Below are positions 38,575 through 47,348 of a DNA stretch of 64,000 bases, one piece after another (position 1 is the first letter of the stretch; each line of letters begins with the position of its first letter). The notes beneath the pieces were generated by a model that searched no databases, was not told where the DNA came from, and saw only the letters and a list, made by a program, of their open reading frames with translations. Source of the DNA: Erwinia billingiae Eb661 (GTDB lineage Bacteria; Pseudomonadota; Gammaproteobacteria; Enterobacterales; Enterobacteriaceae); NCBI RefSeq assembly GCF_000196615.1, contig NC_014305.1:62001-126000 (forward strand). The letters run 5' to 3'. Made by a program: the position numbers and the translations under genes.

Positions 38575-39088
38575 GAGCCTTCTTACGCCTTTCGTCGGTG
38601 TGCTGCTGCATCCAGAGGGCGTGACTATTGCGGCAAGCCATCATGGCTCGAATAATATGTTTCTCGACCATATTGACTGAAATTCCCATGTGGATGGCGA
38701 CGCTCTTTTGAGAGTGACCGTTGAAACGGTGTAAGACAAAGGCTTCACGGCACCGCGGGGGCAAGTCCTTAATTGTTTTGGTCATCAGCTCAGTATACTG
38801 ATTTTCTTCTATTAATTCGTAGGGTTGCAAATGGGATGGGGCAAAAAAATGTTCGCTGTCGCTGTATTCTGCGTCGCAGGTGGAAGAGAGAACCGGGCGA
38901 CGATAGTGATCGATAATTAAATTGCGGGCAATGCTGTACAGTAGGCTTCGACGAGATCGAACAGGTTGGGTGACAGTCAATGCCCGTATAAACGTTTCCT
39001 GAGCCATGTCTTCTGCATGTTCACGGTCACGAAGCTTCCGGTGTATAAACCGATATAGTTCAGTGTAATACTTGTCGAAAGCAGGCAC
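38558..39088 (-). CDS. fecI: FecI-like extracytoplasmic-function sigma factor
   Basis: A 176-residue ECF sigma factor. Region 2 (about 5-70) includes YRFIHRKLRDREHAEDMAQE and LLYSIARNLIIDHYRR. Region 4 (about 105-160) has LPPRCREAFVLHRFNGHSQ and the helix-turn-helix 'SVAIHMGISVNMVEKHI'. It directs RNA polymerase to the receptor-fhuDB operon when FecR is signalled by the receptor. A strong Fur box lies upstream, so the module is switched on under iron starvation and then by the siderophore. Confidence 0.92.
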   Translation of the reverse strand: MPAFDKYYTELYRFIHRKLRDREHAEDMAQETFIRALTVTQPVRSRRSLLYSIARNLIIDHYRRPVLSSTCDAEYSDSEHFFAPSHLQPYELIEENQYTELMTKTIKDLPPRCREAFVLHRFNGHSQKSVAIHMGISVNMVEKHIIRAMMACRNSHALWMQQHTDERRKKAHDHDE

Positions 39089-39155
39089 TAGAGTCTCTTA
39101 GAATGAAGGTCAGGGAACGTCTGCGAGCCCTATACTACTCATAAATTCCATTGTT

Positions 39156-39180
39156 GATTATCATTAAATGATAATCATTC
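39156..39180 (-). promoter_or_regulatory. Fur box upstream of fecI
   Basis: The segment contains GATTATCATT, AAT and GATAATCATT, overlapping copies of the Fur hexamer pattern (GATAAT/ATTATC family). It lies about 70 bases before the fecI start. This is the strongest Fur-like site in the window. Confidence 0.72.
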
Positions 39181-39669
39181 AAAAAAATGTGTAGTCTGGC
39201 TATTCTACCGGGGCCCGTTTCACCTAATACTACCAGCTCGGCATACGATTCTTGATGGATGCCGGTGACCGTTAACATGGTGCAAAACTTCCAGAATTTG
39301 AGCGGATAAATTAGTAAAGGTATCCCCCCGCTGGCGGTAACATCAGTGGTACTGACGATGGATTTAAGGATGACCGGTACAAGGCCAGCGAAAATTCGGG
39401 GCGCTGAACAATGGGCCCGGAGGTCGCGGGTGCAGAACACATCCCCACCGGGTTAATGTACCGCTCCTCCGGACAGTCACAGGGTAGCCGATAGGGAACG
39501 GGTAAGTCAGCCGGACTGTCGGCTGAAGGGAAGTTACCCGCATTTTGGGTGAATGGCCTGAATGACATTTGGGCATTCATCATAAAATGTGCCGCACGAC
39601 TGCGTTATCACTGTCTTGCGTGAGGCTTTTTGCATTCTGATGCATAAATTCAGCACTACTTTCTGGGAA
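39181..39669. other. Noncoding stretch between fecI and parB
   Basis: About 490 bases with no supportable gene. It contains the nested palindrome at 39499-39540, listed separately as a candidate centromere, because P1-type parS lies downstream of parB. Confidence 0.4.
39499..39540. repeat. Nested palindrome downstream of parB (candidate parS)
   Basis: An outer pair CGGGTAA (39499-39505) and TTACCCG (39534-39540) encloses an inner perfect pair CAGCCG (39508-39513) and CGGCTG (39520-39525). It lies 130 bases after the end of parB, where the P1 parS centromere sits in related systems. The bases do not match P1 parS, so the centromere role is inferred from position and symmetry. Confidence 0.35.
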
Positions 39670-40647
39670 TTATTCTTCTGCCTGAAATTTGTCCATTACG
39701 ATTTTTATCGCCGCATCAAGTTCTGCATGATATTTAGCCGGAATTCGTGAAAATTCATATGTTACAAGTCGTTTTTCAGCATCTGTTTTTTTGCGTGCAA
39801 ACTGCTTTTTATCACTGAATTCAGCCAGCTTTTCTACCACTGCTTTCTTCATTTTACGGGGGGCTTTCAGACCGTTGCTTTCAGCTTTGAAAAAACCAAT
39901 AATCTTCGTTTTATTGAGCGGATCCTGAGCATCGTAAGCCCTATCCTTTTCAATCCTGATGCGTACACCTTCAACCACTTCCAGTACATCTACCTGCCGG
40001 GCTTTAGTCTGCTCTGCAATTTCCAGAAGCAACTGATAGTCCGGAATGGCCAGATCGCTAATCGATGGGAAAACGGCAATCATTTCATCAGGTACAGCGG
40101 CTGCCTGAAATGCGCGGGTAATCTTGGCCGGTGAGATGCCTTCAGCTTTGGCTATCTCCATCTGGCTCATGCCATTATCACTCATCACCTTCAGGCGTTT
40201 GCCTAATTCCCGAAGCGTATGCTCTTTTGCCGTCTGAATATCTACTGCAAGCTGGCGGGCATCACTGATATCGAGTTCATCTTTCGTAACCAAGACTTCA
40301 AATGGCATGCCATTGAAAATACAGGCTGCCCGACGGCGTGAACCATCCAGAATTTCAATGCGATTATTGACTTCGCGCCCTATGGCGGGAAAAAACTGCT
40401 GCAGTGTGATGGTGCGGGCAATATCGCTGATGGACTCTGGGGTCAACAACGACTGATCGCGACCGTTCACAGTTGAGTCAATGTAGGTCTGGGCTTCGAT
40501 ATCATCATGAAGGATCTTAGTAAGTACAAAGCGGGCCTCTTTCCCCGACCTCAGCACAAACACGCGCTCGCCTTCCCTTTCGCTGAGCATTTTGGAGAAG
40601 TTTGAATTACCCAGCGTACGGCCCATTTTTTTCATGACTTTGGTCAT
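39670..40647 (-). CDS. parB: Plasmid partition protein ParB (SopB-like)
   Basis: A 325-residue centromere-binding protein. It has an N-terminal ParA-interacting part, a ParB/Srx-type domain with 'IGREVNNRIEILDGSRRRAACIF' (the CTP-binding GxRRR box) and a helix-turn-helix (MSQMEIAKAEGISPAKITRAFQ, about residues 155-180). The C-terminal part is for dimerisation. It loads on the centromere and activates ParA. It overlaps parA by four bases in the usual parAB order. Confidence 0.93.
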   Translation of the reverse strand: MTKVMKKMGRTLGNSNFSKMLSEREGERVFVLRSGKEARFVLTKILHDDIEAQTYIDSTVNGRDQSLLTPESISDIARTITLQQFFPAIGREVNNRIEILDGSRRRAACIFNGMPFEVLVTKDELDISDARQLAVDIQTAKEHTLRELGKRLKVMSDNGMSQMEIAKAEGISPAKITRAFQAAAVPDEMIAVFPSISDLAIPDYQLLLEIAEQTKARQVDVLEVVEGVRIRIEKDRAYDAQDPLNKTKIIGFFKAESNGLKAPRKMKKAVVEKLAEFSDKKQFARKKTDAEKRLVTYEFSRIPAKYHAELDAAIKIVMDKFQAEE

Positions 40648-41852
40648 TTGATACCCCTTATAAATTCGATTCGCTTGAACACCGCCTGAGTGAAGCGCTC
40701 AGCTTCGCGTTTCGCGTTTTTAAGGGCTTCAGCACTTCCAGGATAAGACTGGGGATCCGCACTGACAATGGTGTCAAAGGTTTCGCCACAGCGCTCAAAA
40801 CCATCAAGTCGCGGTAATACCGCATCGAGGATATATGAGGTAAAAACATCACGCGCAAGACCATGGGTCATCTCGTGATCGCGCTTCGTCGTCATTTTAG
40901 ACATAAAGCCTATATTCCCTTTGATACGCGGATTGACGCCTTCTTCTTCCAGTTGCTCCAGCATTTCAGGCAGTCGTGTCAGGTATTTAAGCGTTGAATG
41001 AAAATCAACCTGCGCGGGAGGGGTCGGCGTTAACAGCAAATCACTGGCGGCAATAGCGTTCAGCATGAATGCATCCAGATGCGGCCCAGTATCGATAAAG
41101 ATGAAATCGTAATCTTTACCTACGCGATCGATGATATTGCGCCGGAGCACTTCTGAAGGCAGAACGCCCGGAAGGTTTTCGCGAACAAGTTCACCCCACT
41201 GGCTGGCAACAAACCCATCATCAATCGAGGCAGGAATGATATCCACACCGGGAATTATTGTCGGCTGAATAATCTGACGCTGCAGCTGCTCGGCATCAAG
41301 GTCATTCAGCATTGCCTGAGCAGCCGTTTCCATGATTGAACCTATGCTGTGAGCCTGATTCAGGAACATGGTGCTGGAAGCTTGTGGATCGAGGTCTATT
41401 ACCAGGTTTCGCAAATCATATTGCAACAAGTCCGGATGTACACGGAGTCCATGTGCAAGCGTTACCGTACTGACCGTTTTTGACACCCCACCTTTCAGAT
41501 TCACCACGAAAATGACGAAGGGACCCTCCCCTTCATGGAGATCACGATATTTAGGCACTTTACGGTGTGCATAGATATCGACAACATCTTCAACGGTCAG
41601 AGCATAGTGCCTGGCATTACCGGCATCTTTTTTACCAAACTGATGTCCCTGCATTTCCATTTCATCAATAGCCTGCTCGACAGCACGACGGCTGAGCTTA
41701 GGCATATTGGCAACGGAATTTCGCGTAAAGGTCTGGTAATAGCGATCAAGTCCAAATTCATGACGTTTATCAATGATGTCATCACTCATGCTGCGGAGCA
41801 TGGCATTTGCTCTGCGGGCAGTCTCGTCAACACCACCATAATTACTTTTCAT
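40644..41852 (-). CDS. parA: Plasmid partition ATPase ParA (P1/SopA type)
   Basis: A 402-residue type Ia ParA. The N-terminal part (about 1-105) carries a helix-turn-helix for operon autoregulation (KLSRRAVEQAIDEM region). The ATPase part starts near 108 with the deviant Walker A motif NLKGGVSKT. Walker A' 'VIDLDPQASST' and 'FIFIDTGPHLDAFMLNAI' follow. It drives segregation of plasmid copies over the nucleoid together with ParB. The promoter side faces the iterons and repA. The length and N-terminal domain match SopA/P1 ParA, not the short ParF type also present at 47690-48310. Confidence 0.94.
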   Translation of the reverse strand: MKSNYGGVDETARRANAMLRSMSDDIIDKRHEFGLDRYYQTFTRNSVANMPKLSRRAVEQAIDEMEMQGHQFGKKDAGNARHYALTVEDVVDIYAHRKVPKYRDLHEGEGPFVIFVVNLKGGVSKTVSTVTLAHGLRVHPDLLQYDLRNLVIDLDPQASSTMFLNQAHSIGSIMETAAQAMLNDLDAEQLQRQIIQPTIIPGVDIIPASIDDGFVASQWGELVRENLPGVLPSEVLRRNIIDRVGKDYDFIFIDTGPHLDAFMLNAIAASDLLLTPTPPAQVDFHSTLKYLTRLPEMLEQLEEEGVNPRIKGNIGFMSKMTTKRDHEMTHGLARDVFTSYILDAVLPRLDGFERCGETFDTIVSADPQSYPGSAEALKNAKREAERFTQAVFKRIEFIRGIK

Positions 41853-41981
41853 GCAGTTAACCTCACCGGCAAATTTCAGCTAGTGTACAAGCCGGAATTA
41901 AATGTGCAACTTTTTCCGTAAATCAGAAAATTATTGTACTAACTCATAAAAGTTAACCGAGTGGACGCTTGATGATCGCAT

Positions 41982-42771
41982 GTTATCAGTCGTATGCATG
42001 AAAACCAGAAGAAGTTATCGGTCATATGCACGTGCTCTGTATTTTTTACCGGATGTGTGTATTCGAGCGATCTTCTCACTGTGCAAACACAAATCTTCAA
42101 CAAAGATTGGCAGTCGTATGCATAAGGTTTTCAGTCGTATGCTTTACTATGCCTTTTGCAGGGTGTTGTTTCTAACCCTCATATTTGATCCCCCCAAAAT
42201 TAGGGTTATCGTTCATATGCCAAAGGTTATCGGTCGCATGCTCTTTAGCACTTCATATGAGATAACGAGTAAAGATGTTAAGAAAAGATCATCCAGTTCT
42301 AGGCCGAAGGTGTCGTTCCAGATAAAGGTTGATATAAGATGGCTAGGGTATAGGCCAAACACTGATCAAATATTTCCATTCGTATGCTTTAAAGTTTCCA
42401 GTCGTGTGCTATCACCATGTATGAGGTGGCTATAAATGCGTCCCTAATTAAGAGTATGTATGGATAAATAAATATATATATAAATAAACAAGTTAGACAT
42501 TCAGTGGTGAATGCCTGTGACGACGTAACACAGCATAGGTTATCGGTGGTATGCATTGAAGGGGATAGGTAAAAGGGATCCTCATACTGCAGGTTATCAG
42601 TTGTATGCAAAATCCCTGCTTTAATGCCGCAAAGTTTCCAGTCGTATGCAAGAAGAGGTCATTTTAAGCTGGAATGCATCGGTTTCAAACTGAGCGTGTG
42701 GGAAACGCTCAAACCAGCAATCTATTTACATGAAATTATGGGGTTTCATGAAAGGTTTCCAGCCGTATGTA
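41982..42771 (+). repeat. RepFIB iteron array downstream of repA (12 copies)
   Basis: Twelve 17-base direct repeats of the form GTT(A/T)(T/C)CAGTCGTATGC(A/T) start at 41982, 42014, 42106, 42127, 42205, 42226, 42372, 42394, 42539, 42593, 42634 and 42755. Several are paired 21-22 bases apart, about two helical turns. In RepFIB and P1-like replicons such repeats bind the initiator and set copy number (incompatibility). They lie between parA and the end of repA and leave no room for a gene there. Confidence 0.9.
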
Positions 42772-42792
42772 TGGCCACCATCACTGAAATAA

Positions 42793-43812
42793 TCACTCAG
42801 AATCAAGGCTGATAAGGATCTTGGCTATCTCTTCTTCCGTGAATCCAGAATCTTTGAGCTTAGAAATTTTAGCGATCATCTTTTCATCCACTACCTGTGG
42901 CTCAAGGGTATCAGTGTGGCCCGTTTTAGGTATTTTGTTAGGGATAAGGTTAGGATTACGCTTGGTGATGTTGAAGTAAACCGATCGACCCCGTTTAAAC
43001 TCGCTGTACTCCAGGTAGTTAATTTCTTTAAGCTGCTCGAGTGCTTTACGGACGATATGGTTCTGATAAGCCACGCGGGATTTTAAGCGAAGCCTTTCAC
43101 GTAGCCTTTTCATCGATACAGGTGCGGGATCTTTAGGAAGACTCTCTATGAACGTATAGAGGGCTTGAGCAGATTCTTTACGCGGAAGATGATCGATCGC
43201 TTTGAGGCGCAGATATACCTTGTAATCCATCTGATAGAGATCAGCGAGTCTGTCATCCCCCTCAATCTCGACCTCGTTCTTTGCCATATTGTACTGAGCG
43301 CTGTTAACGAGCCCTGTCGTCAACGATCCAGAATCATTACGGAATTGTATGGTGACACCGCGTAAACGCATCAGAGAGTCGTCTATACGCTTTTTCATGT
43401 CTTTATTTGAGCGCTTCGAGTCAAAACCACAGTTTTGTAAAAATTTGGTGAATGGTAGCTTCAATTTACCGGCAAATGTTCCGCTATCGTAGATCGACCG
43501 AATAATCCCAAGCCATACCCGGAAGTCAGTGGCCATGTCCAGACGCTCAGAACGGATGGAGATGTCCTTGTACCCTTCCCTTTTTACAACTTCAAGATGG
43601 TAAAGATCTTCGCTAGCATCTACCGTAGACTTCACTGCGCTGACTGAGTTTTTTAATTTTGCATGATCGGTGTTAGGAACGAATAAACCCAGGCGCATTA
43701 ATGCGACCGGTTGAACGGTTGCATTCGCCGTAGGATTAAGGTGGACAACTTCACCCGTTCTTTTGTTTACTTCATCTGTCATGCTATCTAAGTCTTTGAC
43801 TTTTTTAGCCAT
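42793..43812 (-). CDS. repA: RepFIB-type replication initiator RepA
   Basis: A 339-residue initiator of the Rep_3 superfamily with two winged-helix domains (about 40-160 and 165-290). It begins MAKKVKDLDSMTDEVNKRTG and contains the typical RepFIB segments 'VQPVALMRLGLFVPN' and 'LDMATDFRVWLGIIRSIYDSG'. As monomers it binds the iterons to start replication. As dimers it represses its own promoter, which lies among the reverse iterons upstream. It is the only replication gene in the window, so this is the plasmid's basic replicon or one of several. Confidence 0.94.
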   Translation of the reverse strand: MAKKVKDLDSMTDEVNKRTGEVVHLNPTANATVQPVALMRLGLFVPNTDHAKLKNSVSAVKSTVDASEDLYHLEVVKREGYKDISIRSERLDMATDFRVWLGIIRSIYDSGTFAGKLKLPFTKFLQNCGFDSKRSNKDMKKRIDDSLMRLRGVTIQFRNDSGSLTTGLVNSAQYNMAKNEVEIEGDDRLADLYQMDYKVYLRLKAIDHLPRKESAQALYTFIESLPKDPAPVSMKRLRERLRLKSRVAYQNHIVRKALEQLKEINYLEYSEFKRGRSVYFNITKRNPNLIPNKIPKTGHTDTLEPQVVDEKMIAKISKLKDSGFTEEEIAKILISLDSE

Positions 43813-43871
43813 ATCTTAAATCCATTGATCAACAGGTTAATTTGCGCCAGCACATGACGGATAACCTTACC

Positions 43872-43973
43872 AGCATACGAATGGAAATAAAATAGCATAC
43901 AGTCGATAACCAACTGCATACCACCGAAAACCTTTTGCATATGACAGCTAATCTTTTGCATATGACTGATAAC
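43872..43973 (-). repeat. RepFIB iterons upstream of repA (5 copies, reverse orientation)
   Basis: Five 17-base repeats in the opposite orientation to the downstream set start at 43872, 43894, 43915, 43936 and 43957. The spacings are 22, 21, 21 and 21 bases, so all lie on one face of the helix. They cover the repA promoter region, which fits both origin function and autorepression. Confidence 0.9.
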
Positions 43974-43976
43974 CCA

Positions 43977-44093
43977 GATCGGCTCTCAGGCCACACCACG
44001 CAAGGCTTTCAAGCTACAGGGGATCGTTTTGGCAGTTTAGGATCGATACAGGATCGTTAAAAGATCTTATAACTGGATCTATCCTGTGAATAA
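43977..44093. other. Candidate replication origin: GATC cluster and DnaA box
   Basis: Six Dam sites (GATC at 43977, 44022, 44041, 44052, 44063 and 44076) fall within about 100 bases beside the upstream iterons. A perfect DnaA box follows (TGTGAATAA at 44085-44093, the complement of TTATTCACA). This is the layout of the P1 oriR, with GATC repeats and a DnaA box next to the iterons. Confidence 0.72.
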
Positions 44094-44767
44094 CGGGGAT
44101 AAAGACACGACGTTTTCACAAAAAATTCTGTGGGCAATTCCGTATGCTTCACATACGGTTCCCAAGTGACTCTGAAATCAGATTTACGAACACTCAGAAT
44201 GTATACCGTCTAAATTTGGAGATTCGGTGAAAAATTCTATCAAAGGCTTATAACAGCAAAGGCTTGTTACGATAACTTGATATTGAACTTGTTTCTCAAG
44301 AAGAGGTTACTTCGGTCTCGAGTAAAAGTGGAGTTTATGAGGCTTGGAGGAAAAGATGATGCAGTTCAGATCTTCAAATGAGTAACCACATGGAGCTTGA
44401 TAAAAAACGTTCACAATAAGTGAAAGGACAATCTGAACTAAACAACCCATAAGTGAATTTAACTCAACTCGTTGATTTTGATTAATTTATAGTAATTATT
44501 TCATACTGAAATTCCCACAAAATGACTGGTTTTCAGTTCAGCTTGATTTTTTTCAATGCATTTACATACCAGTAAAAAGTGGTTATCCCAAAGCTCGCTA
44601 CGTGATTTCTTTTGAATTTTGTGGGTGATAACCCTGCAGAATTTCCACAGTGATGCCGAAAATTAACTTATAGATATTGACCTTCCGCCAAGGCTAGATA
44701 CAACGCTCACTTAGTAATGTACTGACCCCTTCGTAATCAGCAGGAGTAAGTATTACTATTGTTGTGT
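44094..44767. other. Noncoding stretch beyond the origin
   Basis: About 670 bases of AT-rich sequence with no supportable gene, between the origin and the IS3-family remnant. Confidence 0.4.
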
Positions 44768-45827
44768 TGACCTGCTTCCGGTTGATTTGTACAACCCGAT
44801 GTTAGTAATGTCTTCATCTGCAACGTGAGGACATCCCCATGAAGAAGCTTTTTCCGACCAACAGATCATCGGTATTCTACGCGAGGCTGAAGCCGGGGTA
44901 TCTGCCCGTGAACTCTGCCGCAAGCACGCCCTTTCCGATGCTACGTTTTACACATGGCGTAAGAAGTATGGCGGTATGGAAGTGCCTGTGGTTAAACGCA
45001 TGAAGTCGCTTGAAGAAGAGAACGCCCGACTCAAGAAGCTGCTCGCCGAAGCTATGATCGATAAGGAGGCGCTTTAGGTGGCTCTTGGGCGAAAGTACTG
45101 ACGACAGACCATAAGCGGGAAGCCGTGGAGTTGATGTGTGGAGCGACAGGTCTGTCGCAACGTCGCGCCTACAGGCTGACAGGTTTGTCCCTGTCGACCT
45201 GCCGCTATGAAGTGCAGCGTCCAGCGTCGGATGCGCATTTATCAGGGCGCATCACTGAACTGGCGCTTGAACGCAGGCGTTTTGGTTACCGGCGCATCTG
45301 GTAGTTACTGCGTCGTGAGGGCTGGCTACCGGTCGCAAGATCAAGTGTCTGACCTGCGTGGATGATTTCACGAAAGAGTGCCTGACGATTACCGCCGCTT
45401 TCGGGATTTCAGGCGTGCTGGTCACGCGTATTCTGGACAGCATTGCACTATTTCGCGGTTATCCGGCGACGATAAGAACCGATCAGGGGCCGGAATTTAG
45501 CTGCCGCGCATTGGATCAATGGGCCTTTGAGCATGGCGTGGAGCTGAGACTTATCCAGCCGGGCAAGCCGACCCAGAACGGAGTTATTGAGAGTTTTAAC
45601 GGACGCTTTCGCGATGAATGCCTGAATGAGCACTGGTTCAGCGATATTGTCCACGCCAGGGAAATCATTAATAACTGGCGAGAAGATTATAACGAGTGGC
45701 TTCCTTTTTCATCGCTGAATTACCAGACTCCAGCTGAATTTGCAGCTGGCTTGCGAAACAGGAAATATGAAGTAAAACCAACCGACATTACTAACTGAAG
45801 GTTGTATCCAATCCTGGGGGCAGGTCA
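44768..45827 (+). mobile_element. IS3-family element with internal deletion
   Basis: The ends match as terminal inverted repeats: TGACCTGCTTCCGG at 44768 on the left and, on the opposite strand at 45827, TGACCTGCCCCCAGG, both continuing to a TACAACC segment. The element is 1060 bp, shorter than the roughly 1.25 kb usual for this group, because part of orfB is missing. Flanking three-base repeats (TGT and ATT) do not match, so no target duplication is seen. Confidence 0.82.
44839..45798 (+). pseudogene. IS3-family transposase orfA/orfB, inactivated
   Basis: OrfA reads FSDQQIIGILREAEAG, ELCRKHALSDATFYTWRKKY and LEEENARLKKLL, but the start MKK is one base out of frame with the rest. OrfB starts after 45077 and is stopped by a TAG within FGYRRIW (the CAG of RIWQ changed). 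Most of the first half of the integrase core is deleted, so the sequence jumps to [17 protein letters not shown]. The remaining DDE core ([33 protein letters not shown]) is preserved up to DITN at 45798. The transposase cannot be functional. Confidence 0.88.
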
Positions 45828-45918
45828 ATTGGTTCATCAATAATGGCCTGCTTTACCTTTGCATCTAACACGGTTCCTTTTGTTGTGGCTATATTGGGGT
45901 TCGAGGGCCAACTGTGCG

Positions 45919-46070
45919 AAAAACCACGTTAGGGAATTAACCGTATGAAATATATAGACTTATGAGACTACATATTTGGACCAAATAAACGGTTCCAAAT
46001 ATCTTCTTTTGGTCATTTTGAGACTGGATCGTATCAAAATCGATTTCTGATACCGCTTAGCGTGGTTTTT
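45919..46070. repeat. Cluster of palindromes upstream of mazEF, unknown role
   Basis: A perfect ten-base inverted repeat, AAAAACCACG (45919-45928) and CGTGGTTTTT (46061-46070), encloses two more. One is a near-perfect pair ATATTTGGACC / GGTTCCAAATAT (45972-46002). The other is a near-palindrome GTATCA...TGATAC (46031-46053) centred on an ATCGAT core. No gene is present. Such symmetry suits a recombination or protein-binding site, but I recognise none. Confidence 0.6.
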
Positions 46071-46170
46071 TACATCAGTGGACTTCAAACCCCAAAAGGC
46101 ACTTTTCGCCCTTACCTACATCACTACTGAAAGTTAGCTAAAAAACCCGGTCTATCAGGAAGGAGGATGC

Positions 46171-46209
46171 TTGTAGACACATTGTATATCCTCTACAATG
46201 TATCTACAA
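46171..46209. promoter_or_regulatory. Operator palindrome of the mazEF operon
   Basis: Two 16-base arms (46171-46186 and 46194-46209), complementary except for one base, enclose a seven-base centre directly upstream of the mazE ribosome site (GAGGGGGG). MazE/MazEF complexes repress their own promoter at such palindromes, so this is the likely autoregulatory site. Confidence 0.7.
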
Positions 46210-46229
46210 ATGTGAGGGGGGAAATGTTA

Positions 46230-46478
46230 ATGACAACAGTAACGCTAAAAAAATGGGGCAATAGCCCATCGATCAGAATACCAGCCAGCGTAATGCAAGC
46301 AGCAGCACTTAATGTCGAAGATAAACTCGATTTGAAAATTGATGAAGCTGGCCAAATTGTTTTAGTACCATTGAAATCTAAAGAGTATTCACTAGATGTA
46401 CTGTTATCAGGTATCACACCAGATAACGTTCACGGAAAAATAGATTTTGGTTCGCCAGTTGGAAAGGAATTGATTTAA
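46230..46478 (+). CDS. mazE: MazE/PemI-like antitoxin
   Basis: An 82-residue SpoVT/AbrB-fold antitoxin beginning MTTVTLKKWGNSPSIRIP, the standard MazE DNA-binding motif. The C-terminal tail that wraps the toxin is acidic and flexible. A second ATG at 46224 is also possible after GAGGGGGG. An ATG at 46167 precedes the operator palindrome and is unlikely. It neutralises MazF and represses the operon. The stop codon is followed directly by the toxin ATG. Confidence 0.92.
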   Translation: MTTVTLKKWGNSPSIRIPASVMQAAALNVEDKLDLKIDEAGQIVLVPLKSKEYSLDVLLSGITPDNVHGKIDFGSPVGKELI

Positions 46479-46811
46479 ATGGTTTCACGTTACGTACCAA
46501 ATTCTGGTGATCTAATCTGGCTGGATTTTGACCCCGTAGAAGGTCACGAACAGGGCGGCCATCGCCCTGCTGTCGTCCTTAGCCCTTTTTCTTACAATAA
46601 TCCCGTAGGATTGCTGCTTTGCGTTCCGTGTACCACTAAAGCTAAAGGCTATCCATTTGAGGTAGAACTATCCGGTAGCCGCGAAAGTGTTGCTCTTGCC
46701 GATCAAGTTACCTGTGTTGACTGGAGAGCGCGAAAAGTAACAAAAAAAGGCACTGTATCGCCTGACGAACTTGCTGAGATCAGAGCAAAGGCTAAAGCTC
46801 TAATTGGATGA
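46479..46811 (+). CDS. mazF: MazF/PemK-like endoribonuclease toxin
   Basis: A 110-residue MazF-fold toxin, full length and intact. Typical features are 'DLIWLDFDPVEGHEQGGHRPAVVLSP' with the catalytic Arg in the GHRPAVV loop, CVPCTTKAKGYPFEV, 'ALADQVTCVDWRARKV' and the C-terminal helix EIRAKAKALI. It cuts mRNA at short sequences when the labile antitoxin is lost, stabilising the plasmid in the population. It is translationally coupled to mazE with no gap. Confidence 0.93.
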   Translation: MVSRYVPNSGDLIWLDFDPVEGHEQGGHRPAVVLSPFSYNNPVGLLLCVPCTTKAKGYPFEVELSGSRESVALADQVTCVDWRARKVTKKGTVSPDELAEIRAKAKALIG

Positions 46812-46960
46812 GAAAATCTTTGCCGCGCTTTGCTTGGCCAACACTGATCTGGTACATATAAATTTTATGAACCAGATCAGTGTTCTCAAGGGGAATGCAT
46901 GTGTTTTTGAGTAAATGTGTGATTACTCATTTTTTAATGAAGTATCTAGCGAGTTGCAAT

Positions 46961-47338
46961 ATGACAGTTAAAAAGATTAGAGACACACTGCGAAGCGGAA
47001 AGGATGCGGCGCTTGATACTTGGGATCAAGTTACATCTGACCAAACAAGCAGGACAGGTCATTCAGCGAAACGTGTAGCATCGTAGCTCGCCAATTATGT
47101 TGATCCGGAAGTAGTTGCTCTCCAGATTACGAAGAACAGCCTTAAAAATAACCCGGACGATCCACAGACGTTTACCGGTGAGGAAGTTGTAACTGTCGCA
47201 AAATTTTACGCAGCTAACTGTTCGCGGACGGTGCTCACTAACAAGCAGTCCAATGCGCTCATTGCCGCGAAGAAAGAAGCCGATGCTGGAAGTAGCCCGT
47301 CTGTTAACGATGACGTTCCAGAGCCACAGCAGAATTGA
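46961..47338 (+). pseudogene. Small gene of unknown function interrupted by one amber codon
   Basis: The frame from the ATG at 46961 (MTVKKIRDTLRSGKDAALDTW) stops at a TAG (47084-47086). It then continues in the same frame for 83 more codons with clear coding character, first LANYVDPEVVALQITKN and later FTGEEVVTVAKFYAANCSRT, to a TGA at 47336-47338. A ten-base-pair hairpin follows 10 bases later. An intact version would be about 125 residues. I do not recognise the family. The interruption is a single codon, probably a nonsense mutation of CAG or similar. Confidence 0.6.
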
Positions 47339-47348
47339 TCTGCTTAAC

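Noticed and set aside
39311..39583. 90-residue minus-strand frame between fecI and parB
   Set aside because: It overlaps other frames, has no ribosome site and contains the nested palindrome.
41980..42435. 151-residue frame in the iteron region
   Set aside because: It is made of iterons and AT-rich DNA; the repeats explain the sequence and no coding signal is present.
41982..42771. CRISPR array
   Set aside because: The short repeats match RepFIB iterons, spacing is irregular and no cas genes are present.
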